Notes: a model not told the origin generated them from the sequence alone. A stretch of 64,000 nt of DNA from Verrucomicrobiaceae bacterium UBA7681 (GCA_002482965.1 DLGZ01000031.1:26629-90628), one strand, 5' to 3'. Positions 26,392 to 35,882 are shown, counted from the stretch's first letter. Numbers and translations: made by a program.

Positions 26392-29300
26392 TCAACCTCC
26401 CTGCTTCGTGCTCATGCTGAGTTTCGGTGCTTCCAAGACAGCGCGCGACTGATCAAACTCGGCGAGCTTCTGCCGCCACTGGGCTGCTTGGTCGGCATTG
26501 CCGGTGGCATCGTTAAATTGAGCCAGGCGTTTGATGGCATCGCGGAGGCGAAAGCGGTCTTGTTCTGCGAGCATGCCAGCGCGTGCGTTCAGTCCCTCGT
26601 AGCCGGATTGCAGCAGCGTTCCTGACTCAGTGTACTTTTTCTGATGCAGCAGCGCTCCACCCAGCATGCTCTCGGCATTGAAGCGCAGCCAGTGCTCGGG
26701 CTGCTGCTTGATGCACTGTTCAAGGCAGTCGCGGAGCAGTGGCTCTGCCTTGGTCCATTGTCCGGTTTGCAGCCACAAGTCCCCGAGGTTGGCGGCGGCG
26801 GCAAACGCTGCCGTGTCTGCGGGCGTGTGCTTCCGCCACACATCCAGCACCTGCTGGTACAAGGCTTCCGCCTCTTCGAGTTTGCCGGCATGCCAGTGCG
26901 ACGCGGCCAAGGCGGTCTGGGTGGCGAGTGTCTCGGCATGTTCGGCACCGAGGATGCGCTGCTGAATTTGTAGCAGATTGAGGTACATTTTTTCAGCCTG
27001 TGCATGGTCACCATGGCGGTCATGCATGGTCGCCATGGCAAGCATCTGCGCGAGCACGTCAGGGTCTCCCGGGCCGTAGGCCGTCGTCATGGTTTCGATG
27101 GTTTTGAGCTGCAGTGTGGTGGCCTGCACATGCTGGCCGGCCGCATCCAGCGAGGCCGCCAGTTGCTGCATTGAGCGCAGAGTTTGGACATGATTGTCAC
27201 CCAGCACGCGCTGCCGCACTTCCAGAGTCTCCTGCCGGAGATTCGTGGCGTCCGAGTATCGGCCGTGGTCGTCATACATCTGGGCGACGATGTCCATCTG
27301 CGCGAGGATTTCAGGATGCTCAGGAGGGAGGGCCAACTTCAAGGCTTCCAGCACTCGCGTCTGGGCAGCTTCGGCGTCGGTGCGCCTCCCCTGTGCCTCA
27401 TACTCGCTCGCCAGATATTTCAGCGAGAGCAGGGTCTGCGGGTCTCTCGGGCCGAGCACACGTTGTTTTGCGTCCAGACTTTGGTGGTGCAGCCTCAGTG
27501 CTTCATCATGCCGACCACGCCGCCCCAGCATCAGAGCCACATGGTCCGCCTGCTCCAGTGTATTGGGGTGCTCCACTCCGTGCGACTTTTTCAAGACCTC
27601 CAGCGCGCTGAAATACAGCTCCTCAGCCTCCGCGGGCTTGCCGGCATTTTCAAAAGCCTGGGCCGTGAGGTTCATCGTGACGAGTGTGCGTGGATCACTG
27701 GGGCCCAGCAAGCGGCGCATCCCCTTCAGCTGCTCGCCACGTTGTTTCATGGCGTCAGCATGTCTGCCCTGCACGGTGTATGAATGCGCCAGATTGCCGA
27801 GCGTCGCGAAGCTGTCGAGGTGGTCCGGGCCGAGCACACGGTTCTGTGCCTCGTAGAGCTTGAGAAGCAAGGTCTCGGCCTCCGGGTACTTCTCCTGTTC
27901 GTCACAAATCGCCGCCAGCACCGAAATCGTCATAAAGGTGTCGGGGTGGTCCGGGCCCAAGGCCTTTTGCTGGGCGCTCAGGGTCCTGTGCAGCAGTGTC
28001 TCCGCATCCACAAACCGGCCTTCCGCATGCATGGCCGTCGCCAGCTGCCGCATGGAGCGCAGGGTGTCCCGGTGCGTGTCACCGAGTGCGAGCATCCGCT
28101 TCTCCAAGGCACCCTGAAGCTGCTTCTGTGCATCCACCGGCTGCGACAAGGCCAGATAGGTCATGCCGATCGTTTCCTGCGTCTGCGCTCCGGCCTCGGG
28201 GTTCTCCGCTAGGATGCTCAAATTTTCGACGGCTACCTCCAGCATTTGCCGCAGCATCGCGGCGTCTTTTCCCTTCACAGAATCCGGCGTCAGCGTGGCA
28301 AACATGTCCTGCAGAAATCGTGAGGTCATGGAGTAGGACTCGGACCTCTGTCTGGCTGACACGCGGGCCTCATCACGCTTCTCCTTAAGCAGCAGCCAGC
28401 CCATGACCGCCATGCTGCCTCCCAGCAGCAGCACCAGCACTGCTGCCAGAGAGAACAATCCCCGGTGTTCGCTGATGAAACCGTCCAGCGTGAAACCCTG
28501 GATCACTGGCATGCCTTCTTTGGCGGTCGCTTCTTTAAGGTAGCGTAGAAAGTCGTTCTCCAGTGCATCCACGGTCGTGTACCGGCTATCAGGGTTCTTT
28601 TCCAAGGCACGCATCACAACCCAGTCGAAATGCTCTTCCAGGAGTTCGGGGTAGGTGACTGCCTCCAGCTTGCGGTGCGAAGCCAGACTGATGAGTTGTG
28701 ACTTGGGCAGCGTGCGCAGCAGGGTGGAAGGCTTTTCCACCAGTGTGTTGCACACACTCCGCTTCACCTCATCCAGATGCTCCGCCGCGTTCTTTGGGGT
28801 GGGGATCGGCAGCCGCCCGGTGAGCAGCTCATAGAGCAGTATGCCCAGCGCGTAAATGTCGCTGCGTGCATCGATCGCTTTGGTACCCACAAGCTCGGGA
28901 GACAGGTAGGCAGTAGGTGCCCGCAGCTTTCCGGTGGATGCGACGAGGGAATGGTTCATTGCCTTGGCGATGCCAAAGTCCAGCACCTTCAGTGTCGGCA
29001 GCCCTTGATCGCCCCATTTGACGAGGAAGTTCGAAGGTTTGAGATCGCCATGCACCACGCCTTTCTGGTGGGCATGATGGATGGCATCACAGGCCTGGAT
29101 GAACAACCGCACGCGCAGTAGCAGCGAGAGCTTTTGATCGTCGCAAAATTGGGTGATGGGTGTCCCGTGCAGCAGCTCGGTGACGAGATAGGGCCTGCCC
29201 CCAGGGGTCATGCCGCAGGCGTGCGGCTTGGCGATATCGGGGTGGTCCAGCAGCGCGAGCGCGTGCTTCTGGGCTTCATAGCGAATCAAAAAGTCGTTCG

Positions 29301-29649
29301 CTGCTGCTGCCACGATCTTGATGGCCACAAACTCAGCCACACTCTGGTTTCGCTCGGCCATCCACAACCGGCAACTGGCGCTTTCGTCAATGATTTGCAG
29401 CAGCCGGTATGGGCCGATCATGTCTCCCGGCTTCTCTTCCACGATCCCGTGGGCCGGAAATTTCGGCACGCGGAGCGTCCGCGTCCGGCGACCGTCGCCG
29501 GGTTGATTGCGCAGGCGTTCCCAGACCGCATTCCACAATGCCGTGTCGGTCCCACAGGCTTCTGTGAGAAAGATATGGCGTTCAATGTGGTTCGCACGTT
29601 CGAACGCTTCATTGAAGAGCTGTTCGACTCGGGCAGGGTCGTGGCTCAT
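26392..29649 (-). CDS. Serine/threonine protein kinase with C-terminal TPR array
   Basis: 1085 residues: an N-terminal kinase domain (about 78-375), a transmembrane helix (about 395-420) and a long array of kinesin-light-chain-type tetratricopeptide repeats. The catalytic Lys is in VAIK (Lys 111), the catalytic loop is HGDLKPSN (200-207) and DFG is at 224-226. The glycine-rich loop is poor (IIDESASCRLW), and the usual Arg before the catalytic Asp is Gly, a non-RD kinase. Such proteins are common in Verrucomicrobiota and Planctomycetes as membrane signalling kinases. It is a single gene facing away from the respiratory operon; its target is unknown. Confidence 0.92.
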   Translation of the reverse strand: MSHDPARVEQLFNEAFERANHIERHIFLTEACGTDTALWNAVWERLRNQPGDGRRTRTLRVPKFPAHGIVEEKPGDMIGPYRLLQIIDESASCRLWMAERNQSVAEFVAIKIVAAAANDFLIRYEAQKHALALLDHPDIAKPHACGMTPGGRPYLVTELLHGTPITQFCDDQKLSLLLRVRLFIQACDAIHHAHQKGVVHGDLKPSNFLVKWGDQGLPTLKVLDFGIAKAMNHSLVASTGKLRAPTAYLSPELVGTKAIDARSDIYALGILLYELLTGRLPIPTPKNAAEHLDEVKRSVCNTLVEKPSTLLRTLPKSQLISLASHRKLEAVTYPELLEEHFDWVVMRALEKNPDSRYTTVDALENDFLRYLKEATAKEGMPVIQGFTLDGFISEHRGLFSLAAVLVLLLGGSMAVMGWLLLKEKRDEARVSARQRSESYSMTSRFLQDMFATLTPDSVKGKDAAMLRQMLEVAVENLSILAENPEAGAQTQETIGMTYLALSQPVDAQKQLQGALEKRMLALGDTHRDTLRSMRQLATAMHAEGRFVDAETLLHRTLSAQQKALGPDHPDTFMTISVLAAICDEQEKYPEAETLLLKLYEAQNRVLGPDHLDSFATLGNLAHSYTVQGRHADAMKQRGEQLKGMRRLLGPSDPRTLVTMNLTAQAFENAGKPAEAEELYFSALEVLKKSHGVEHPNTLEQADHVALMLGRRGRHDEALRLHHQSLDAKQRVLGPRDPQTLLSLKYLASEYEAQGRRTDAEAAQTRVLEALKLALPPEHPEILAQMDIVAQMYDDHGRYSDATNLRQETLEVRQRVLGDNHVQTLRSMQQLAASLDAAGQHVQATTLQLKTIETMTTAYGPGDPDVLAQMLAMATMHDRHGDHAQAEKMYLNLLQIQQRILGAEHAETLATQTALAASHWHAGKLEEAEALYQQVLDVWRKHTPADTAAFAAAANLGDLWLQTGQWTKAEPLLRDCLEQCIKQQPEHWLRFNAESMLGGALLHQKKYTESGTLLQSGYEGLNARAGMLAEQDRFRLRDAIKRLAQFNDATGNADQAAQWRQKLAEFDQSRAVLEAPKLSMSTKQGG

Positions 29650-29740
29650 AGAGTGGAGGACATACTATTATTTTCATAAAAGTAAGCCTTCTCTAGAGTA
29701 GCGGTATTGAATCAGACTTTAAACACCCCTTAACAGTGGT

Positions 29741-31021
29741 TCATGGTACCAGCTCTCCCACCAGCAGGATCGCACCCGGATAGAAGGCCGTGCCATCGAA
29801 GCGTTCGGCCTTGTCGATCTTGTTGCCGTTCTTCGCGAGGATGGCCGCCTTGTCTGGCTGCTTGGTATCAATCTCGATCTTCACGCTGTGAACCTTGTCT
29901 TCAAGATCGCTGCCGATCACCAGCGCACTAAGACGGTGGTAAGTGCAGTACGCATCAAAACGCGGGACGATCTTCGCGGGCTGATCATCCAGGGTGATGC
30001 TGACCTGTCCGCAGTCCGGGCCGATGATGTCATAGATAGAGCAGCGCGTGCCTTTGAACTTGAAGGTGATCGTCTCACCGGGCTGCGACCCTTTGTGCAG
30101 CGTGGTCATGCGATTCGCCCAGCGTTTGCCAAATTCGTCTGTCTTTGGATCAAGCAACGTGAAGCCCTTCGACAGTGTCGCCGCGCTGATCGGCAGCAGC
30201 TTGGCCTGCTCATAGTTCGTGGCGATGAAGGGCGCACCCAGCACATGCGCGCCCGGAGTTTTCGAAGCCGCCTTGATCGGCTCCTGCGAGCGCACAATGG
30301 CTGCCAGGTACAACTCATGTCCGGTTTCCACATGCGGATGCACGCTGTCCGGCGCGAAGACAAATTTCCCCTCCAGCGCCTTCTTCTCCTCGTCCGTCTT
30401 CGGCAGCTTCGCCTTCCACACCAGCTTGCCCTCCTTCGCCAGCTTCGCCACTTCCATGCCCATGTGAATCGTCGGGATGCCGTAGTGATCGGCGATCTTC
30501 TCCATCGCACTCGCCGAGCGCTGGAATTTCCCTTCCAGCATCGCAGGCACAAGCGCTTCGGTCACCGTGTACACAAAGCAGATGTCGCACTCCGGCAGCG
30601 TCTTCCACGTCTGGCGCACGATGCCTTCCATGCAGCGAAAGATCTGCTCTGGCGATGCCCCTCCATCATTCACCGCAAACTCCACGAACATCAGGTCCGG
30701 CTTGTGATCCAGCACATCCTGTTTCACACGAAACACCCCGAGGTCCGAGCCCGTGCCGCCGATGGCCGCATTGATCTCGCTGAACTTCGCCTTCGCATAG
30801 GTCTGCTGAAAATACGCCAGCGTCTTCGGCCTCCAGCCAGTCTGCGCCGTAATGGATCCACCGAGATAGCCGACCTTGATCTCCGCGCCCGCCGTATTGG
30901 CCTTCGCAAAGAAGTTCGGCAGCCCATGGCGCGGATGGCACTCCTGCGCGGGAACGAGCGGGAATTCATCCGCAGCAAAAGTGGCAGTGGCAGAAAGCAG
31001 AAACAGAAGGTGGCGCAGCAT
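29741..31021 (-). CDS. Secreted SGNH/GDSL-family hydrolase
   Basis: Predicted esterase or acetylesterase. The start at 31021 gives a signal peptide MLRHLLFLLSATATFAADE; the frame is open to 31231, but that region overlaps the divergent gene. SGNH blocks are visible: GYLGGSIT with the nucleophile Ser, AIGGTGS, FAVNDGG and DSVHPH supplying Asp and His. The C-terminal part (about 300-425) is a beta-rich domain often attached to SGNH enzymes acting on polysaccharide esters. It is divergent from the lyase gene with only 48 bp between starts. Confidence 0.87.
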   Translation of the reverse strand: MLRHLLFLLSATATFAADEFPLVPAQECHPRHGLPNFFAKANTAGAEIKVGYLGGSITAQTGWRPKTLAYFQQTYAKAKFSEINAAIGGTGSDLGVFRVKQDVLDHKPDLMFVEFAVNDGGASPEQIFRCMEGIVRQTWKTLPECDICFVYTVTEALVPAMLEGKFQRSASAMEKIADHYGIPTIHMGMEVAKLAKEGKLVWKAKLPKTDEEKKALEGKFVFAPDSVHPHVETGHELYLAAIVRSQEPIKAASKTPGAHVLGAPFIATNYEQAKLLPISAATLSKGFTLLDPKTDEFGKRWANRMTTLHKGSQPGETITFKFKGTRCSIYDIIGPDCGQVSITLDDQPAKIVPRFDAYCTYHRLSALVIGSDLEDKVHSVKIEIDTKQPDKAAILAKNGNKIDKAERFDGTAFYPGAILLVGELVP

Positions 31022-31069
31022 AAGGACTCGGTTGAAAGTTTGAGCCGCCAGCATGCGAAGCAAATTTTC

Positions 31070-32089
31070 ATGAACAACTTCGACTTTCGCTCCGAGCTCA
31101 AACACGGCCTCGCCATCCCCGCGCATCCCCTCGCGCTCAATGCGCAGCGTAAGCTCGATGAACGCCGTCAGCGCGCGCTGGCCCGCTACTACATCGCCGC
31201 CGGTGTCGGCGGACTCGCCGTCGGCGTGCACACCACCCAGTTTGCTATCCGCGATCCTCAGATCGGCCTCTTCAAGCCCGTACTCGAACTCGCCAAGGAA
31301 GAGATGGACCGCGCCGCCACACCCCTCGTCCGCATCGGCGGCATCTGCGGTGCCACGCCTCAGGCCGCCGCCGAAGCCTCACTGCTGCGCGATCTCGGCT
31401 ACCACGCCGGCCTCCTCAGTCTCGGTGCCCTGCGCACCGCCACCGAGGATGAACTCATCGCCCACTGCCGCGCCGTGGCTGAAGTGCTGCCCATCGTCGG
31501 TTTTTATCTGCAACCCAGCGTCGGCGGCCGCGTGCTGCCCTTCTCATTCTGGCGTCGCTTCGCCGAGATCGAAAACGTCGTCGCCATCAAGATGGCCCCC
31601 TTCAACCGCTATCAAACACTCGACGTCGTGCGCGCCGTCATCGAAGCCGGCCGCGATGACATCACCCTCTACACCGGCAACGACGACAGCATCGTCACCG
31701 ACTTACTCACCCCCTTCCGCTTCGCCGGCAAAGAGCGCCGCATCGTCGGCGGCCTCCTAGGCCACTGGTCCGTCTGGACCCAGCGCGCCGTGCAGCTCCT
31801 AGAGCAATGCCGCAACGCCGAAGCCACCTCCGACTTGCTGCGCCTCGGCATCGAAGTCACCGACAGCAACGCCGCCTTCTTCGACGCCGCCAACGCTTAC
31901 CACGGCTGCATCGCCGGCCTCCACGAAGTCCTCCGCCGCCAGGGCCTGCTCGAAGGCCTGTGGTGCCTGGATGAGCATGAGTCCCTCAGCCGTGGGCAGA
32001 TGGCGGAGATTGACCGCGTCTATCGTGCCTACCCGCATTTGAACGATGATGCGTTTGTTGCAGCGCATCGGGATGAGTGGCTGCGGTGA
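31070..32089 (+). CDS. Dihydrodipicolinate synthase/N-acetylneuraminate lyase family protein
   Basis: 339-residue TIM-barrel aldolase-type lyase. The Schiff-base Lys is in VVAIKMAPFNR, the Tyr in GFYLQPS, and the pyruvate-binding loop corresponds to GGICGAT. It is longer than DapA (about 290) and diverges in the C-terminal half, so lysine biosynthesis is unlikely; a sugar-acid aldolase or dehydratase role is more plausible. The start ATG at 31070 was chosen because upstream sequence in the same open frame overlaps the divergent hydrolase. Sharing a short intergenic region with the SGNH hydrolase suggests a common carbohydrate substrate. Confidence 0.85.
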   Translation: MNNFDFRSELKHGLAIPAHPLALNAQRKLDERRQRALARYYIAAGVGGLAVGVHTTQFAIRDPQIGLFKPVLELAKEEMDRAATPLVRIGGICGATPQAAAEASLLRDLGYHAGLLSLGALRTATEDELIAHCRAVAEVLPIVGFYLQPSVGGRVLPFSFWRRFAEIENVVAIKMAPFNRYQTLDVVRAVIEAGRDDITLYTGNDDSIVTDLLTPFRFAGKERRIVGGLLGHWSVWTQRAVQLLEQCRNAEATSDLLRLGIEVTDSNAAFFDAANAYHGCIAGLHEVLRRQGLLEGLWCLDEHESLSRGQMAEIDRVYRAYPHLNDDAFVAAHRDEWLR

Positions 32090-32106
32090 GACCTGCATCG
32101 ACGACT

Positions 32107-32820
32107 ATGGCCGATTCTCCTTCATCCTGGCTGCGTCATTCATGGGACAGTCTCTGGCTGAATCTTCGACTGTCGCCGGTGAAATACATCATTGAGCATG
32201 AGATGATGCTGCCAAAGCTCCGAGGCGTGCAATTGCGGCAGTATGCCGAGGAAGACTTTGAAGCATGCCGCCTGCTGCATGATAATGAGAACCGGCAGTT
32301 TCCCAAAGAAAGCATCCTGCACCATATTTACTTTCTTCGTAACCGCCCGGAGACAAATCTGGTCGCGGAGTTGAATGGAAAAATCATCGGCTGCGCCAGC
32401 TATCTGCTGATAGACCCTAACTATTCTGTCTTGGTGTCGGAATGGGTGCATCGAGATTATCGACGCATGGGAGTGGGACGCCTTCTATTATTCGGATGGT
32501 TCGCACAGATGCCATTGATCAGCGGAGACACCAGCCTTCAAGTATTCCCGACCAAACAGACTTGGAACTATTATCTGCAGTATGACTTCAAAAAGTCTTC
32601 CATTCCCTGGAAGGATCCTGCAGGAAAACAGCACGAGTTTGCAGCTCTTGGCATCAACAGCCACATCATCAAAGCAGCACAACGCTACCTGCGGCTCGCG
32701 AAAGTCCCGTTTCCAGATCTCAGTCATCTTCCGCCGCTCCGTCCGTATCTAGCAGATGGGCCCACGCCGAAAGAGACAGCAAAAGTCGAGGACAGCAGTG
32801 TTCCAGCGTATGAGCATTGA
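32107..32820 (+). CDS. GNAT-family N-acetyltransferase
   Basis: 237 residues. A GNAT domain spans about residues 40-165: beta strands VQLRQYAEEDF and NLVAELNGKIIGCASYLL lead to the acetyl-CoA loop VHRDYRRMGVGRLLLF (R-x2-G-x-G type). The C-terminal 70 residues form an extension not typical of small GNATs. It starts 17 bp after the lyase gene and may share its transcript. Substrate unknown. Confidence 0.8.
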   Translation: MADSPSSWLRHSWDSLWLNLRLSPVKYIIEHEMMLPKLRGVQLRQYAEEDFEACRLLHDNENRQFPKESILHHIYFLRNRPETNLVAELNGKIIGCASYLLIDPNYSVLVSEWVHRDYRRMGVGRLLLFGWFAQMPLISGDTSLQVFPTKQTWNYYLQYDFKKSSIPWKDPAGKQHEFAALGINSHIIKAAQRYLRLAKVPFPDLSHLPPLRPYLADGPTPKETAKVEDSSVPAYEH

Positions 32821-32921
32821 GACCTTCCTTCTTCACTTTTAGATTGCTCAGCCACCGCAGAAGAATGTAAAACGACACTCGTGTGCGGTCACAGTCTGTG
32901 AAATCCGCCACACCCTGAGCC

Positions 32922-33443
32922 ATGAGAACTGTACTGCTGACCCTTGTTGCGTTTTGCCTGACCACCGTCCTTCATGCCCAGGACAAGCCTGCCGCCAAGG
33001 GCGAGGAAGGCTCCAGTTTTCGGAAGCCCTTCACGCTGACCCTCCAGATCGATAAAGAGCGGGTGTATGAGGAAAAGTTTGAGAGGCATCCCTATGTTCA
33101 TCACAACGAGGTCTTTCTCTTCAAAGGCGATGACTTCGGCGTGACCCTTCAGCGGGAAGGGGACGCCGTGAAATCAGTCACCTACCAGCCCGACCTCACG
33201 AAAGCAGACATCACCTTCAAGTTCTCGCAGGAGGTCAAGGACGGGGAGCCCACCATGATGATGCTCGTCATCAAGAACAACACCCAGGCCACGATCTACA
33301 TGGACGCACTCATGACCAGTCCAGGCAAGGAGGGTGTCTTCAAGACCACGATACTCCCTTTGCAGCCCGGTCTCTCCAATTACGAATCCTGGCCACACCC
33401 CATGGTCCAGTTGGTGCTGACCAAGATTCGAACGACGAAGTAA
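32922..33443 (+). CDS. Secreted protein of unknown function
   Basis: 173 residues with a clear signal peptide (MRTVLLTLVAFCLTTVLHAQ, cleavage after about residue 20). The mature part is predicted to be mostly beta strands with a charged N-terminus. No family recognised. It is followed by small plus-strand genes with 27-bp or shorter gaps. Confidence 0.75.
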   Translation: MRTVLLTLVAFCLTTVLHAQDKPAAKGEEGSSFRKPFTLTLQIDKERVYEEKFERHPYVHHNEVFLFKGDDFGVTLQREGDAVKSVTYQPDLTKADITFKFSQEVKDGEPTMMMLVIKNNTQATIYMDALMTSPGKEGVFKTTILPLQPGLSNYESWPHPMVQLVLTKIRTTK

Positions 33444-33470
33444 CTCAAAGACGAACAAAGAATCGACGCC

Positions 33471-33935
33471 ATGCCAATGGAGACAAATCCCCCCAAACTA
33501 CCAGCAGGCGAAGTGATGCTCTATAATCTCTCTGGTGAGTGGCAATTCAGCGAGCAACTGATGGCTCGGAGCACCCGATCATTACCCAGATTCAGGGAGG
33601 TCCCTGTTCTGTCATCCATCGTTCTCACCAGCGATCTTGCAGCATCGCTGCGCAGATCGTTGGGCAATCATCAGACCTATCAAGGAGAACCGATGCGTTG
33701 CTTTATTCCTCGGCATGGGTTGCGATTTGGTGGCGAGAGTGGTGTGGATGCACTGATTTGCCTTGAGTGCTTCCTCGCATATTTCTGGATAGATGGCAGC
33801 CAGGTCAGTTATGCCCTATCCGAGACTGCCGTGCCGATTCTCAGCACTCTTTTTCGTTCAGCCGAGCCCGCATCCAGGGGGCTTGATCCTGTGCGCGTCC
33901 TCCACGAAGCGTCTTTCCAGCATCCACCTGCATGA
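33471..33935 (+). CDS. Hypothetical protein
   Basis: 154 residues, no signal peptide or membrane helix. It contains a CxxCF segment (ALICLECFLAYFW) in the middle. No family recognised. Alternative start at the second Met (33477). Neighbours are small orphans in the same direction. Confidence 0.6.
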   Translation: MPMETNPPKLPAGEVMLYNLSGEWQFSEQLMARSTRSLPRFREVPVLSSIVLTSDLAASLRRSLGNHQTYQGEPMRCFIPRHGLRFGGESGVDALICLECFLAYFWIDGSQVSYALSETAVPILSTLFRSAEPASRGLDPVRVLHEASFQHPPA

Positions 33936-33954
33936 ACACCATCCCTTCACAGCT

Positions 33955-34356
33955 ATGCCTGGCGGAATGAGCCATCCAGAACTAGGGGCAATGGCCTTCG
34001 GTGCCACCAAGTTGGTGGGATACTGCTTTGCCGCCCACCTGATTTCGAAGTGTTACAAGAAGACTCCATCAAAGTGGTTTGTGATTGGACTGACTCGGAC
34101 GATCATCGGCATCGTCTTTGGTTATCCCTATGTGCACATGGTGACGCATGCACTGGGCAGTCCTCTGTTCCTGCTTGGCTTGATACCGATACGCATGATC
34201 GAGTGGCTGCTTCTCATCGTGCTTTTCTATGATCGGCGTTTGACCAACAGACGCGATGCTTTGGCTGTGAGCACCACTTGGATGATCTGGTCCTTTGTGC
34301 TGGATATACCAGCCATCGCTGGCTGGTTTTTAGTCGGCGGCTTCTGGATATGCTGA
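33955..34356 (+). CDS. Small multi-helix membrane protein, unknown
   Basis: 133 residues with about four hydrophobic helices (ATKLVGYCFAAHLI, TRTIIGIVFGYPYV, LFLLGLIPIRMIEWLLLIVLFY, TWMIWSFVLDIPAIAGWFLVGG). The start at 33955 was preferred because the open frame upstream overlaps the previous gene. No family recognised. Confidence 0.65.
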   Translation: MPGGMSHPELGAMAFGATKLVGYCFAAHLISKCYKKTPSKWFVIGLTRTIIGIVFGYPYVHMVTHALGSPLFLLGLIPIRMIEWLLLIVLFYDRRLTNRRDALAVSTTWMIWSFVLDIPAIAGWFLVGGFWIC

Positions 34357-34434
34357 GGGCTTGTTATGACTTCCACCCGAGAGCTGGCTCGCCATGTCTG
34401 CCTCCAAAACAGTGCTCTTCATTGAAATAACCTC

Positions 34435-34842
34435 ATGCCTGCAGACCGGTCCACAATCTTGACAGAAGCGCTCAAGGTCCCACCGAGCGAGGTTCGCTGG
34501 TATTTTATCGCCGATTACTATGATGGCCCGATTTCGGGGCTGGCATTTTTTCGGGAACGCCTATACCGCTGTTGCTGTTTTCAGGAGGATATTCCAGACC
34601 ACCATGTTTATGTGCTTCACGAACTCACGGCAGAGGAATTGACCGAGGAGTTGCTCAGCAAGGAGAAGTTCGAGACTCTGGTCGGGACGCACTTCTCATT
34701 CGACCGGGATGGCAGTCTACTGCCGCGTATCTTGCGGTCCGAGGAATCACAAAAAGCATACTATGACGAAGAAAAGCCATGCCGAGAGAGGGATCCTTGG
34801 GAACATCCTGTGGCCGCGTGGTTTGATGTTTCATCATCCTAA
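34435..34842 (+). CDS. Hypothetical soluble protein
   Basis: 135 residues, acidic, no signal or membrane segment. It begins with about 20 polar residues and continues WYFIADYYDGPISGLAFF; a Cys-rich stretch YRCCCFQED lies near residue 45. It resembles small orphan immunity-like or DUF proteins only in general character. Its TAA overlaps the next ATG by one base, so it is coupled to the GNAT gene. Confidence 0.65.
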   Translation: MPADRSTILTEALKVPPSEVRWYFIADYYDGPISGLAFFRERLYRCCCFQEDIPDHHVYVLHELTAEELTEELLSKEKFETLVGTHFSFDRDGSLLPRILRSEESQKAYYDEEKPCRERDPWEHPVAAWFDVSSS

Positions 34843-35345
34843 TGGTGAGAGTCTCAGGCAATGATTTTTGGCAACTCACCCCCATCACCATGAAACGAGC
34901 CTTCCCAAACGACGTCCCGCAACTCGTCACGATGATGGCTGAGTTCTACGCTGAGAGCGGCTATCCACTCAATCACCAGCATGCGACCAAGGCATTCGCG
35001 ACCCTGCTTGCTGACGAGCGACTCGGCTATGTGTGGTTCATTCAGGCCGACGGCCAGGAGGTCGGTTATGTGGTTCTGACCCTGTGCTACAGCATGGAAT
35101 ACGGAGGCCTCAGCGGCTTGGTGGACGACCTGTTTGTCCGGCTGCCATTTCGCCGCGCCGGGCTTGGCACTGCAGCATTGAAAGAGGTGAGTGCCTTCTG
35201 CGCCGAGTTGGGTGTCCGGGCCATCCACGTCGAGACCGGACGAGACAACGCAGCGGCACAGACGGTGTATCGGCGGGCTGGCTTCACGCAGACTGACCGC
35301 GATCTCCTTGCTCTGAGCCTGGCCAGTCCGACGCACGAAGAGTGA
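34842..35345 (+). CDS. GNAT-family N-acetyltransferase, first of the cassette-like genes
   Basis: 167 residues; the GNAT core starts at the internal Met (34890, MKRAFPND), and the acetyl-CoA loop is VRLPFRRAGLGTAALKE. C-terminal strands AIHVETGRDNAAAQTVYRRAGF are typical. The earlier ATG at 34842 overlaps the previous stop (TAATG). The gene ends just before an attC-like right half at 35384. GNAT enzymes are frequent integron cargo. Substrate unknown. Confidence 0.82.
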   Translation: MVRVSGNDFWQLTPITMKRAFPNDVPQLVTMMAEFYAESGYPLNHQHATKAFATLLADERLGYVWFIQADGQEVGYVVLTLCYSMEYGGLSGLVDDLFVRLPFRRAGLGTAALKEVSAFCAELGVRAIHVETGRDNAAAQTVYRRAGFTQTDRDLLALSLASPTHEE

Positions 35346-35348
35346 CCG

Positions 35349-35390
35349 ACAGACATGAAGACGCAGTTGTCTGATCCGGGGACGTTTGGC
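35349..35390. other. Degenerate attC-like site (right half recognisable)
   Basis: CGCAGTTGTCTGATCC followed by GGGGAC and GTTTGGC (35384-35390) matches the right half of the fuller site at 35953-35976 almost base for base. CAGACA at 35349 region can pair with TGTCTG, but no clear left core is visible because the expected place lies in the end of the GNAT gene. Confidence 0.5.
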
Positions 35391-35413
35391 CAACTCCAGC
35401 ACGCCACGCACGA

Positions 35414-35489
35414 TATCCGTTTGCCTTGGTTTTCGACCCAATTTAATTTAGAGGCACCATGATTCGCGCGATTGTTGTTCTCCTTTCCA
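35414..35489 (+). repeat. Shared leader copy 1 (upstream region plus first ten codons)
   Basis: 76 bp aligning without gaps to 35997-36072, 65 of 76 positions identical by my count. It includes 45 bp upstream of the ATG and the first ten codons of the gene at 35459, although the two proteins are otherwise unrelated. Confidence 0.85.
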
Positions 35490-35860
35490 TTGTTCTCATC
35501 GGGATCCGTTTTGCGACTGCGGCGGACAAGCAGCACCCCAGTGAGCCGGCCTCTCAACCGGCACCGAGGCAAGTTGACCAGAAGGAAGTCGAGGCTGGTC
35601 GTGCAACCGCCCGAGCCGACATTGGCAACAAGCTGATTCGATACGATATCGTCGGCGAGCCTTCGATGATCGATCCTGAACTCAAGCGTCTCGCTGCAAG
35701 CAAATACAACATAGCGGTTACCTTTCACGGGTGCCGTGCAGGTCCGAGAATCGACTATGATCGCGCCTATCTGGAAGTTGTCATGGCACACCTCAAGGCA
35801 CTTTATGGATTTGATCCTGTAGCCAGTTTGGAGAAAGAACTGAGGGAGAAACAGAAATGA
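35459..35860 (+). CDS. Small secreted protein of unknown function (cassette gene)
   Basis: 133 residues with a signal peptide (MIRAIVVLLSIVLIGIRFATA) and a mature charged domain. No family recognised. The first ten residues come from the 76-bp leader also found before the VOC gene downstream, where they form the native first beta strand; here they serve as part of a signal peptide, suggesting a chimeric start. An attC-like site begins 23 bp after the stop. Confidence 0.75.
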   Translation: MIRAIVVLLSIVLIGIRFATAADKQHPSEPASQPAPRQVDQKEVEAGRATARADIGNKLIRYDIVGEPSMIDPELKRLAASKYNIAVTFHGCRAGPRIDYDRAYLEVVMAHLKALYGFDPVASLEKELREKQK

Positions 35861-35882
35861 ACACAGCCAACGGCCAAACGAG

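Noticed and set aside
29888..31069. Upstream extension of the lyase open frame over the SGNH hydrolase gene
   Set aside because: The extra 394 residues are antisense to the hydrolase with clear catalytic motifs. Only the part from 31070 matches the lyase family.
34357..34434. Possible attC before the 34435 gene
   Set aside because: No GTT-core or paired arms could be found; similarity to the good attC-like sites is absent.
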